Below, in pieces: positions 41,766-52,266 of a stretch of DNA of 64,000 nt. The stretch is from Streptomyces sp. NRRL S-455 (GTDB taxonomy: Bacteria > Actinomycetota > Actinomycetes > Streptomycetales > Streptomycetaceae), in contig NZ_JOCT01000013.1 in assembly GCF_000717875.1 (NCBI RefSeq), forward strand, positions 248,001-312,000, given 5' to 3'. The position numbers and the translations under genes are program-made. Positions within the stretch are counted from its first letter, which is position 1, and every line of letters starts with the position of its first letter. The notes below the pieces were generated by a model. That model had not been told where the DNA came from. It did no database searches and worked only from the letters and a program-made list of their open reading frames with translations.

Positions 41766-42431
41766 CTACGCCGCCAACCGCTCCGCCTCAGCGACAGCCT
41801 CCTCCAGCGTGTCCACCACCGGCACCCCCACCGCCTCCAGACTCGCCCGACTGTGCGACCCGCCGGTATACAGCACGGCCCGCGCCCCCACATGCAGCGC
41901 GGCCACCGCGTCATCCGCCGCATCCCCGATCACCACGGTCCGCTCCGCCGCGACCCCACTCAGCGACCCCAGATGCCGCACCATGTGCTCGGCCTTGCTG
42001 CCCCCCGACGGCCCGGTCCGCCCGTCCACGCGTATGAAGTGCGGCTCGATCCCGAACCCGCGCACCAACGGCACGAGCTCCTCGTGCACGTACATGCTCA
42101 GAATGGACTGGCTACGCCCCGCCGACCGCCACCCCGACAACAGCTCCGCCGCCCCCACCGTGAGCTCACAGGCCCCCCGGTGCTCGGCGTAGTACCGGTG
42201 GAAGATGTCGTCCATGAGCTCCCACTCGGCCTCGGTCGGCAACCGCCCCATCAGCCGCTCATAGAACTTCGGCACCGGCACGCAGTACAGCTCCCGGTAC
42301 TTCTCCAGCGTCAGCGGCTCCAGGCCCAGCTCGGCGAAGGCCGCGTTCGTCGCCCCGATGATCGCGTCGATGTCGTGGAACAGCGTGCCGTTCCAGTCCC
42401 ACACGATGTGCGCGCCCGTCTTCGTCCCCAT
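41766..42431 (-). CDS. HAD-superfamily hydrolase-like protein
   Basis: About 221 residues with a HAD fold and an alpha-helical C1 cap (PVPKFYERLMGRLP). Motif I is WDWNGTLF, so the nucleophile Asp is present but the usual second Asp, the general acid/base, is Asn. Motif II is SILSM, motif III SKAEHM and motif IV VVIGDAADDAVAA. The overall pattern resembles phosphoglycolate phosphatase-like proteins; substrate is unknown and activity may be altered by the Asn. ATG 42431 was preferred because it directly precedes the conserved GTKTGAHIVWDW; in-frame GTG and TTG codons lie further upstream. Confidence 0.8.
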   Translation of the reverse strand: MGTKTGAHIVWDWNGTLFHDIDAIIGATNAAFAELGLEPLTLEKYRELYCVPVPKFYERLMGRLPTEAEWELMDDIFHRYYAEHRGACELTVGAAELLSGWRSAGRSQSILSMYVHEELVPLVRGFGIEPHFIRVDGRTGPSGGSKAEHMVRHLGSLSGVAAERTVVIGDAADDAVAALHVGARAVLYTGGSHSRASLEAVGVPVVDTLEEAVAEAERLAA

Positions 42432-42503
42432 GCCAGAGAACGTACCCGTCCCCACTGACAATCAAGAGAACGGCGCCTCAACCCGCCCCGGCCGCGATGC
42501 GGC

Positions 42504-43019
42504 TCAGTCCCCGCGCCCCACCAGGTTCGGAATCTCCTGCGTGGCGAACCACAGCAGCTCGTGATCCTCCGCACCGTCCACGACGAACTGCGCGTCGTCG
42601 TCCCCGCCGTCCGCCGCCGGCAGGGCCTCGGCCGCCGCCGTCACATCCGCCTCCGCGTCCGCCGCGTCGACATGCACGGCCGCCGCCCTGGCCAGCGCCA
42701 CGGGACCCGAGACCCGTACCTCCCCCAGCGCCCCCGGGTCGAGTCCCCGGTCGGGATCGACGCTCGCGTCCCGGTCGGGCACGTCGACCGCGATCACGAC
42801 CCGCCGCCGCGGTGCCCCGGGCTCCGCCGCCAACTGCCGCAGCGAGGCCAGTGCGGCCCGGCTCAGCGCCGCGTATTCCAGCTCCTCGATGTCGTCGGAG
42901 AGGTACCACTCGCGCAGCGCGGGCGTCACCGCGTAGGCGATGAACGGCCCCGCTCCCAGCTCACCCGTCTTGTACGCCTCGGCGAGACCGGGGAGGGTCA
43001 GGGGCACGTAGACACGCAT
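42504..43019 (-). CDS. Conserved actinobacterial protein of unknown function
   Basis: Acidic protein of 171 residues starting MRVYVPLTLPGLAEAYKTGEL. It contains ALREWYLSDDIEELEYAALSRAALASLRQL and ends near HELLWFATQEIPNLV. This pattern is conserved next to similar genes in actinobacteria (I believe DUF6912). There is no signal peptide, membrane helix or recognisable active site. It is divergent from the Rv3235-like gene and lies upstream of the HAD-like gene on the same strand, 72 bp apart. Confidence 0.75.
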   Translation of the reverse strand: MRVYVPLTLPGLAEAYKTGELGAGPFIAYAVTPALREWYLSDDIEELEYAALSRAALASLRQLAAEPGAPRRRVVIAVDVPDRDASVDPDRGLDPGALGEVRVSGPVALARAAAVHVDAADAEADVTAAAEALPAADGGDDDAQFVVDGAEDHELLWFATQEIPNLVGRGD

Positions 43020-43314
43020 GGGCTGGCCGCTTTCGTGGTCGGAGAGCTCCGGAAGTCCTTCAGGATACGTGCCGGGCGTCCCCTTTCGAGCCCCGCCCCG
43101 TGACGCCGGACGCGTCCACCCCGGGCCGGGAATTCACCCGGCACGCCCCTGCGCCCACGGCCTTGAAGCGCGCCACATCACCCGGATAAGTGAACCTCCC
43201 GGCGCCCCGACTCCGGTCCCCCGCTTCCTTGCCCCGGCCCCGGCTGTCCCCGTACAAGATCACCAACCCGAAGTTACTTGCCGGTATCCACCGGACCCAC
43301 GAAACGGGGACCCC

Positions 43315-44058
43315 ATGCACAAGGTCATGACCAGGGCACACCGCCTGCCCGCGCGCCGCGACCAGCGCACTCCCGGCACCACGACCCCACCGTCCCCGGG
43401 AGCCTCCGCATCCGCCGCGGCAACCAGCTCCCCACCGCGCGCCTCCGGCAGCACCGCCCCGCCCCGCATCCCGGGCGGAGGGCGCCGCACCCCGGCGGCC
43501 GACGGCCGTCCCCCGGCCTCCGGCCACGCCAAGCGCTCTCGGACCCGTCCTGCCGACACTCGCCCACCGACCCTCTCGGGCACCCGCCCAGCACCCCGCA
43601 GAACGGCGCACAGCAGCCACTCAGGGTCGGGGGAGACCGTCACCCCAGCATCCACACCGGCCTACCCGGATACGACCTCCCGCGTTCCTTCCCCCATCCC
43701 CCGCCGTCCGCTCCCCCGTCCCCTCCCCACCGACCTCTTCGCCGACCTCCTCCTCGCCGTGCTGAGCGGCCACCGGCCCGTCCACTCGATGCTCCGCCAC
43801 ACCCGGGGCCGTGCCTACGACGAACTGGCCTGGCTCGCCGAGCGCGGCCCCCTGCGCACCCGCGGCGCCCGCCCCGTCGTCCGCGACATCGGCTGGTGCG
43901 AACCGCGCCCCGGTGCCATCGAGGCGTTCGCCCGCATCGGAGCGGGCGACCGGCTCCGCGCCATGGCCTTCCGCCTGGAACTCGGCCAGGACCTTCGCTG
44001 GCGCTGCACGGCGGTGGAACTCGGCGGCCCCCGCCCACCCCGCGCCGAGGCCGACTGA
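43315..44058 (+). CDS. Rv3235-family protein
   Basis: 247 residues. The first 145 or so are a Pro/Arg/Ser/Thr-rich disordered region. The conserved part is the C-terminal hundred residues: FADLLLAVLSGHRPVHSMLRHT, AYDELAWL, VRDIGWCEPRPGAIEAFARI and FRLELGQDLRWRCTAVELG. That matches the Rv3235 family found beside secA in mycobacteria, and here too it is convergent with secA. Function unknown; no membrane or catalytic motif is visible. ATG 43315 was chosen for GGGGA just upstream. Confidence 0.78.
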   Translation: MHKVMTRAHRLPARRDQRTPGTTTPPSPGASASAAATSSPPRASGSTAPPRIPGGGRRTPAADGRPPASGHAKRSRTRPADTRPPTLSGTRPAPRRTAHSSHSGSGETVTPASTPAYPDTTSRVPSPIPRRPLPRPLPTDLFADLLLAVLSGHRPVHSMLRHTRGRAYDELAWLAERGPLRTRGARPVVRDIGWCEPRPGAIEAFARIGAGDRLRAMAFRLELGQDLRWRCTAVELGGPRPPRAEAD

Positions 44059-44072
44059 CGCCACCCCACGAC

Positions 44073-44106
44073 GAAGGGCCGGACACCCTGAGGTGCCCGG
44101 CCCTTC
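44073..44106. terminator. Bidirectional terminator between Rv3235-like gene and secA
   Basis: A 15-bp stem with a single A-C mismatch and a CTGA tetraloop: GAAGGGCCGGaCACC pairs with GGTGcCCGGCCCTTC. It fills the 74-bp convergent gap. Confidence 0.88.
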
Positions 44107-44132
44107 AAGCCGCTACGGTGCCGCGACCTCCG

Positions 44133-46979
<2,847 letters not shown>

Positions 46980-47259
46980 GGGGGTTGGTCTCCTTGCCGG
47001 TCGGGCCTGGGACGGTCGGTTACCACTTGACTTACTGAGCAACGGCCATCGTATGCGAGGACACCACCGCGCCGGGAGGGCCTGCCGCGACGGCGACCGT
47101 CCGCTGCTTCGTTTCTCTTTCACACTGCTTCAAAGGGAACAACGTCGGGGCCCTTCGGATAGTGCCGCATCCCCGGACCGATTCACGCGAAGCGTGACCG
47201 TCCCCTCACTCACGGCAAACAGATGGTGCCCCGCCGGGACCTCCGAGCAGAATCGGCCG

Positions 47260-47829
47260 ATGGACCCCGTCACACTGACCACGGACCGCCTTCTGCTGCG
47301 CACGGTCGGCCCCCAGGACACCGACGCGGTGTACGACGCCTGCCAGGACCCGGACATCCAGCGCTGGACCCTCATCCCCTCTCCCTACCTCCGCGAGCAC
47401 GCCGAGTCGTTCACGGAACAGATGGCCCCCGACGGCTGGGCCGACGGATCCATGTTCACCTTCGGCGTCTTCCTCCGCTCCGGGGAACTCGCCGGCATGC
47501 TCGGTATCACCATGCGCGCCCTGAGCACGGGTGAGATCGGCTTCTGGGCCACGAAGCGGCACCGCTCCAACGGCTACATCACGGAAGCCGCCCTCACCGC
47601 CTGCCGCTGGGCCTTCGTCCACGCGGCGATCGACCGTGTCGAATGGCGTGCCGAGGTGGGGAACCGGGCCTCCCTCGCGGTCGCGGAACGAGTCGGCTTC
47701 ACGATCGAAGGCACCCTGCGCTCCGCGACCACTCACAACGGCATCCGCCGAGACACCTGGATAGGCTCCCTCCTCCCCTCCGACCTGGCCCTACCCTCCA
47801 CGTCCCCGTACCTGCCTGCGCCGTCATAG
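47260..47829 (+). CDS. GNAT-family N-acetyltransferase (RimJ/RimL-like)
   Basis: 189 residues, starting MDPVTLTTDRLLLRTVGPQD, the usual beginning of RimJ/RimL-type acetyltransferases. IGFWATKRHRSNGYITEAALTACRWAF is the acetyl-CoA-binding region, though the classical Q/RxxGxG/A loop is modified, and VGNRASLAVAERVGFTIEGTLR is the conserved late motif. It transfers an acetyl group from acetyl-CoA to an amine, perhaps a protein N-terminus or a small molecule; the target cannot be read from the sequence. Divergent from secA. Confidence 0.87.
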   Translation: MDPVTLTTDRLLLRTVGPQDTDAVYDACQDPDIQRWTLIPSPYLREHAESFTEQMAPDGWADGSMFTFGVFLRSGELAGMLGITMRALSTGEIGFWATKRHRSNGYITEAALTACRWAFVHAAIDRVEWRAEVGNRASLAVAERVGFTIEGTLRSATTHNGIRRDTWIGSLLPSDLALPSTSPYLPAPS

Positions 47830-47846
47830 CTGCGGGCACCTACCTA

Positions 47847-47951
47847 GCTGCGGGCAGTCGTGCCGCTGGGGCGATGGGGGCCCCTGCTCGAGCGAAGCCG
47901 AGAGCTTGGGGGAGGGTGGGCGCAGCGGCACCTCGAACCGCCGACTTGCGC
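47847..47951. repeat. Third copy of the interspersed element, interrupted
   Basis: 47847-47873 matches the left part and 47914-47951 most of the right part of the 65-bp element at 41596. A 40-bp segment (47874-47913) replaces the four central bases. That segment contains the core shared with 14586-14610. It lies in the 215-bp gap between the acetyltransferase and glycosylase genes. Confidence 0.8.
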
Positions 47952-48044
47952 ACCGCCCGCCCTCAGCACCAAGGCCGAGCAAGAAAACAAGCAAACTCAC
48001 AGCTCACGCCGTACTGTCAGTCCCACCCCCTATCGTGCGGACCC

Positions 48045-49217
48045 ATGACCACCCCGCGCCCCACAGCAGAACTCTCCGCAGACGAGGCCCGCAGAATGGC
48101 GCTCCGCGCCCAAGGCTTCCTCGGCGCCCCCGAGCGCCGCTCCGGCGTACGCGGCATCCTCCGTCACCTGGGCGCGATACAGCTCGACACGATCTCGGTC
48201 CTGGCCCGCTCCCATGAACTCGTCCCGTACGCCCGCCTCGGCGCGGTAGGCCGGAAAACAGTCGAGAACGCGTACTGGAAGGACACGCACGCCTTCGAGT
48301 ACTGGTCCCACGCCGCCTGCATCCTCCCCATCGAGGAGTGGCCGCACTTCGCCTTCCGCCGCCGCGCCTACCGCAACCGCCCGCACTGGAACCACGAGCT
48401 CCCGGACGGCGCCTACGACCAGGTCATCAAACAGCTGCGCTCCGAAGGGCCCCTCACCGCGACGGAGTTGGGCGGCGCGAAGAAGACGAACGACTGGTGG
48501 GACTGGTCCGGCTCGAAGGTCGCGGTCGAACGCGCCCTGATGTACGGCGAGGTGGTCTGCGTGGAGCGCCGCGGGTGGAAGCGCGTCTACGACCTCGCCG
48601 AGCGCGCGATCCCGGACACCCTGTTGCACGACGAGCTGGACGACACCGAGTGTGTGCGCCGCCTGGTCCGCCTGGCAGGCCAGTCCCTCGGCGTCGGTAC
48701 CCGGGCGGACATCGCCGACTACCACCGCCTCAAGGGCGATCAGGTCGACGCGGTGATCGCCGACTCAGGGCTCGTCCCGGTCACGGTCGAGGGCTGGGGC
48801 AAGCCCGCCTGGGCCGACCCCGCGGCCCTGGAGACGCCCCCGCGCGGCCGCCATCGCACCACCCTCCTGTCGCCCTTCGACTCCCTGATCTGGGAGCGGG
48901 CCCGCACGGAGCGGATCTTCGGTTTCACGCACCGCCTGGAGGCCTACGTCCCCAAACCGAAGCGGGTGCACGGCTACTTCGCGATGCCGGTGCTGGCCGG
49001 CGGCCGGCTCGTCGGCCGTGTGGACCCGGCCCGCGAGGGCCGCACACTGGTGGCCAAGCAGGTCACGCTCGACGGTCTGAAGGCCGTTCCAGCCGTCGCC
49101 CGGGCCTTGACCGAGGCGGCGACCTGGGTGGACTGCACGGACGTCCGCGTGGAACGGGTCGACGCACCGGATCTGCACGAGCCCCTGGTGAGGGAACTCG
49201 CCCGGACGACCGCCTGA
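48045..49217 (+). CDS. YcaQ/AlkX-type DNA glycosylase (winged-helix, HTH_42)
   Basis: 390 residues of the winged-helix family that includes E. coli YcaQ and Streptomyces AlkZ, which excise alkylated bases and unhook interstrand crosslinks. The catalytic motif reads IQLD (Q-hydrophobic-D), matching the YcaQ/AlkX branch rather than the QxQ of antibiotic-specialised AlkZ. Other family segments: AFEYWSHAACILP, LSPFDSLIWERARTERIFGF and KRVHGYFAMPVL. It is probably a housekeeping repair enzyme; no natural-product cluster adjoins. ATG 48045 starts MTTPRPTAELSADEARRMAL. Confidence 0.88.
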   Translation: MTTPRPTAELSADEARRMALRAQGFLGAPERRSGVRGILRHLGAIQLDTISVLARSHELVPYARLGAVGRKTVENAYWKDTHAFEYWSHAACILPIEEWPHFAFRRRAYRNRPHWNHELPDGAYDQVIKQLRSEGPLTATELGGAKKTNDWWDWSGSKVAVERALMYGEVVCVERRGWKRVYDLAERAIPDTLLHDELDDTECVRRLVRLAGQSLGVGTRADIADYHRLKGDQVDAVIADSGLVPVTVEGWGKPAWADPAALETPPRGRHRTTLLSPFDSLIWERARTERIFGFTHRLEAYVPKPKRVHGYFAMPVLAGGRLVGRVDPAREGRTLVAKQVTLDGLKAVPAVARALTEAATWVDCTDVRVERVDAPDLHEPLVRELARTTA

Positions 49218-49240
49218 CGGCCGGACCGCCTGACCGTCAG
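49214..49240. terminator. Hairpin across two convergent stop codons
   Basis: CTGACGG (49214-49220) pairs with CCGTCAG (49234-49240). The stem spans the glycosylase stop and the response-regulator stop, 19 bp apart, and can serve both directions. Confidence 0.55.
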
Positions 49241-49986
49241 CGGATCTCGAGGATCTTCTCCCGCATCGCGTAGACCACCGCTTCCATCCTGGAGTGCAGC
49301 TGCAGCTTCTCCAGGATGTTGCGCACGTGGTTCTTCACGGTGTTCTCGGAGATGAACAACTCCTTGGCGATGTCGCGGTTGTTCTTGCCCGTCGCGACGA
49401 GCTTGAGGACTTCCAGTTCGCGGTCCGTCAGCCGAGGCGCGGGCACCAGCCGGCGCTCGTCCGTGCGCTGGATCATCGACTTGAACTCGGTGAGCAGCTT
49501 CGACGCCATGGACGGGCTGATCTGCGACTGCCCGTCGGCGACCGCTCGGATGGCCGTGGCCACCTCGTCCGTGGAGATCTCCTTGAGGAGGTAGCCGGTC
49601 GCGCCCGCCTTGATCGCGTCGTAGAGGTCGGCTTCCTCGTCGCTGATCGTCAGCATGATGATCTTGGCACTGGGCGCCACCTCCTTGATGGAGGTACAGG
49701 CCTCGATCCCGCCGCGCTTGGGCATCCGCACGTCCATCAGGACGATGTCGGGCAGCAGGTCGGCGGCCTTCTCGACAGCCTCCGCACCGTCCCCGGCCTC
49801 CCCGACGACCTGGATGTCCTCCTCGGCCGCGAGCACGATCTCCAGGCCACGACGGAACAGGGCGTGGTCGTCCACCACGAGGACTCTGATCGGTTCCTTG
49901 CGTGGAGTCTCCGTGTCCGGGCCCATGCCGACGACGCCGTCGTCGGCATCCTCGTCACGCATCGGTCCGAAGCTGTCCGCCGCCAT
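49237..49986 (-). CDS. Orphan NarL/FixJ-type response regulator
   Basis: 249 residues. After a charged 30-residue lead there is a receiver domain (VLVVDDHALFRRGL; phospho-acceptor D85 in IVLMDVRMP; LTISDEEADLYDAIKAGATGYLLKE) and a LuxR-type helix-turn-helix (LTDRELEVLKLVATGKNNRDIAKELF, ENTVKNHVRNILEKL). No histidine kinase gene adjoins, so its partner is elsewhere or it is phosphorylation-independent. ATG 49986 was chosen for GGGGAGG directly upstream. It lies downstream of hpf on the same strand with an 11-bp hairpin between, so it probably has its own promoter. Confidence 0.92.
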   Translation of the reverse strand: MAADSFGPMRDEDADDGVVGMGPDTETPRKEPIRVLVVDDHALFRRGLEIVLAAEEDIQVVGEAGDGAEAVEKAADLLPDIVLMDVRMPKRGGIEACTSIKEVAPSAKIIMLTISDEEADLYDAIKAGATGYLLKEISTDEVATAIRAVADGQSQISPSMASKLLTEFKSMIQRTDERRLVPAPRLTDRELEVLKLVATGKNNRDIAKELFISENTVKNHVRNILEKLQLHSRMEAVVYAMREKILEIR

Positions 49987-50043
49987 CGTTCCTCCCCCTG
50001 AAGGCTGTGGCCTGTGGTGGTCCTGAGCCATCGCCAACCCAGA

Positions 50044-50070
50044 GCAACGACCCACCCGTTGGGTCGTTGC
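50044..50070 (-). terminator. 11-bp inverted repeat between hpf and the response regulator
   Basis: GCAACGACCCA and TGGGTCGTTGC form a perfect 11-bp stem around 5 bases. It lies 124 bases after the hpf stop and 57 bases before the response-regulator start. It may end hpf transcription or be an operator for the regulator; there is no U-tract. Confidence 0.5.
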
Positions 50071-50194
50071 CACCATGATTTCATGCCCGGACGGCGCCGG
50101 GGCGACAGAACGGGGCGCGCAGTGGTCGCACAGGGGTGCCCCTGGGGGCGCACACGCGCTCCAGGGGCACCTGCTCCGCTGTCACCCGGCACGG

Positions 50195-50896
50195 TCAGCC
50201 GCCGAGCGCACCGCCCGCCTCGGGGGAGTGCGTCTGGGTGACCATCGTGTCCGTGCTGAGGTGGATCACGCCGTAGTCGTAGGCGTGCCGTCGGTAGACG
50301 ACACTCGGTTCCTTGGTCTCGGAGTCGACGAACAGGTAGAAGTCGTGCCCGACCAGCTCCATCTCGTAGAGAGCCTGGTCGAGGGTCATGGGCGCTGCGA
50401 CGTGGGTCTTCTCGCGGACGACGATGGGGCCGTCACCCTGCACCTCCAGCGAGCCGATCTTCTTCGTGGGGACGGCTGCCTCGGGCTCCTCCTCCGGTGG
50501 AGCCGTCGCCAGGCCGTTCCCGTTGAGCGTGGCCACGCCCGGGACGTGGTCGGCGACTTCGGCGGCCGAGATCCGGCGCGCGCCACGGCGCGAGAACCGC
50601 TTGTCGTGTTGCCTGCGCAGCCGGGCTTCCAGCTTTTCCGCCGCCAGGTCGAGCGCCGCGTACGGATCGCTCGCCGCCGCCTCCGCCCGGATCACCGGAC
50701 CACGGGAGCGGAGCGTGATCTCCACTCGGTCACAGCGGTCGGCCTGCCGCGGGTTGGGCTCCTTGGACACCTCGACGTCGAGGCTGATCACCTTGCCATC
50801 GAGCTTCTGGATCTTCTCCAGCTTCAGCTTCTCGGCCACGTGCTTCCGGAACCGCTCAGGCACCTCGGTCTTGCGGCCCTTGACGACGATGTCCAC
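50195..50896 (-). CDS. hpf: Long-form ribosome hibernation promoting factor
   Basis: 233 residues. The N-terminal domain (MDIVVKGRKTEVPERFRKHV ... ISLDVEVSKEPNP ... AALDLAAEKLEARLRR) binds the 30S decoding region and blocks mRNA/tRNA sites. A linker of about 60 residues follows. The C-terminal dimerisation domain (PMTLDQALYEMELVGHDFYLFVDSET, VVYRRHAYDYGVIHL) joins two 70S ribosomes into the 100S hibernating form. GTG at 50896 was chosen because GGAG lies 6 bases upstream and the conserved N-terminus begins there. A stem-loop lies in the leader. Confidence 0.94.
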   Translation of the reverse strand: MDIVVKGRKTEVPERFRKHVAEKLKLEKIQKLDGKVISLDVEVSKEPNPRQADRCDRVEITLRSRGPVIRAEAAASDPYAALDLAAEKLEARLRRQHDKRFSRRGARRISAAEVADHVPGVATLNGNGLATAPPEEEPEAAVPTKKIGSLEVQGDGPIVVREKTHVAAPMTLDQALYEMELVGHDFYLFVDSETKEPSVVYRRHAYDYGVIHLSTDTMVTQTHSPEAGGALGG

Positions 50897-51209
50897 GCAG
50901 AACTCCGTTCCCGGATCACTCCGCTTCGGTGCGGAGCGTCTCCCTTTTGCACCAGGTTCCGGTGAGCCCCGGAACCTCGGACTCGGTGACTTCCACCTCC
51001 TCCCCCGTGGACGAGATCTCCACTCCACCGTCGCGAGTGATGAAGAAAAACCCGCAGCACGGCATTCGGATTCGAGAGGTGTGTGGCCTGCGGCTTTCCC
51101 TCTCAACCGAACATATCTCGCCCGGACGGATGTCGTCACCCTCTACCGCGGCGTACCTCCGTTCAGGTGAATAGGCCCTCTCGTTACCTGCAACGACGCA
51201 AGATCTCAG
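50897..51209. promoter_or_regulatory. 313-bp region upstream of hpf
   Basis: The gap lies between the comF stop and the hpf start. It contains a 9-bp hairpin, AGGTTCCGG (50954-50962) with CCGGAACCT (50969-50977), in the likely hpf leader, and more AT-rich patches towards comF. Independent stress-dependent promoters would be expected for hpf, but I could not assign one. Confidence 0.45.
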
Positions 51210-52088
51210 TCAGTTCCGGTTTATTTCGAAAGAGTCCGGCGAAGCCGCGACCACAGCCGCGCCCACCACATCAACGACTCCGCCGACGCCAACCGCGCCC
51301 GCGATTACCCGCCGACCGGGCCGACCGGCCGTCCTCTCTCGCCTTGATCCGACGTTCTGTTCCTCTCTGCTTTCCCGCGTCTCTCCCTCGTACACGGCCT
51401 CGGTTCCCACAGCGTTCGAAACCAGCCCCGCCGCCCGCACGGCCCGCGCGGCCTCCGCCATGGACGCCCCCGTGGTCATCACGTCGTCGACCAGGACGAC
51501 CGGCCCCTCGGTGAGCAGCCGGGCACCGCCGGGCGCCACCGTCAGCGCGCCGGCGAGATTCTCCAGTCGCTGCCGGGAGTTGAGCTCCGCCTGGTCCGCC
51601 ACGGCCCGCCGCTGCCGCAACACGCCGAGCACCCGGGCCGGAATCCCGCTCCGCCTCAGCTCCCCCGCCGCCGCGAGCGCGATCCGCCGCACGGGGTCAT
51701 GCCCTCGGGCCCGCACGGCCCGCCGCCCGGACGGCACGGGCACGAGCAGCACGGGAGCCCCGCCACCGTGGATCCACGGCTGCTCGCCCCCGGCCCGGTG
51801 AAGCCCCGCCCGCACCGCTCCCGCCAGCGCCACCCCGAGCGGGCCCGCGAGCGCCAGAGCGCCTCGTTCCTTGTGGGCCAGTAACGTCGCCCGCGCCTCG
51901 TCCGCGTACCGAGCCGCCGCGTGCACCACGGGCAGCCCGGCCGGCTCCGGCACCGGCCGCACCCGGCTCGCCGCGGCTCCGCTCAGCACCGCACGGCACT
52001 CCTGGCACAGCACCGCACGGGTCCTCCCACAGCCCCCGCACTCGGCCGGCAGCACCAGGTCGGTGAGGTCCTGCCACCACCCCCGCAT
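51210..52088 (-). CDS. comF: ComF-family phosphoribosyltransferase-like protein
   Basis: 292 residues. The N-terminus carries a zinc-ribbon-like cysteine set (ECGGCGRTRAVLCQEC); the phosphoribosyltransferase fold ends with the PRPP loop VVLVDDVMTTGAS. ComF proteins are needed for DNA uptake in competent bacteria and are linked to handling single-stranded DNA; their role in Streptomyces is unclear. The usual family body ends near residue 230. Here the frame continues about 60 residues (RRERTAGRPGRRVIAGAVG then VVDVVGAAVVAA) with no family counterpart I recognise. ATG 52088 begins MRGWWQDLTDLVLP. Two DnaA-box-like sites lie 41-63 bases upstream. Confidence 0.87.
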   Translation of the reverse strand: MRGWWQDLTDLVLPAECGGCGRTRAVLCQECRAVLSGAAASRVRPVPEPAGLPVVHAAARYADEARATLLAHKERGALALAGPLGVALAGAVRAGLHRAGGEQPWIHGGGAPVLLVPVPSGRRAVRARGHDPVRRIALAAAGELRRSGIPARVLGVLRQRRAVADQAELNSRQRLENLAGALTVAPGGARLLTEGPVVLVDDVMTTGASMAEAARAVRAAGLVSNAVGTEAVYEGETRESREEQNVGSRRERTAGRPGRRVIAGAVGVGGVVDVVGAAVVAASPDSFEINRN

Positions 52089-52128
52089 GGCCACCACTGT
52101 GCCCACGGCGCCGCCACCCCGCCACCCC

Positions 52129-52151
52129 TGTGGACAACGGCCTGTGGACAA
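52129..52151 (-). promoter_or_regulatory. Two perfect DnaA-box-like sites upstream of comF
   Basis: TTGTCCACA, the preferred Streptomyces DnaA box, occurs on the minus strand at 52129-52137 and 52143-52151, same orientation, 14 bp apart. Each lies in a repeated GTTGTCCACAGG 12-mer. The position is between lpqB and comF, just before the comF start. Confidence 0.65.
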
Positions 52152-52266
52152 CTCATTGCTGGGCTGACCATGCCTCCCTCACACGAGTGACAGCCCACGG
52201 AGGCGCCGCGTCAGAAGCGTCCGCTGCACACGCGCACCCCGAGCCTTGCCACGGGGCCGCGACACC

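Noticed and set aside
43020..43314. Search for a small gene in the 295-bp divergent gap
   Set aside because: No frame has a ribosome site and protein-like composition. I see only GC-rich promoter-type sequence.
46980..47123. N-terminal extension of SecA by 48 residues
   Set aside because: The conserved SecA start ([14 protein letters not shown]) has a good ribosome site at the GTG at 46979; the extension is arginine-rich noise.
50897..51139. N-terminal extension of Hpf by 81 residues
   Set aside because: The conserved HPF N-terminus starts at the GTG at 50896 with a well-placed GGAG. The extension lies in the leader and contains its hairpin.
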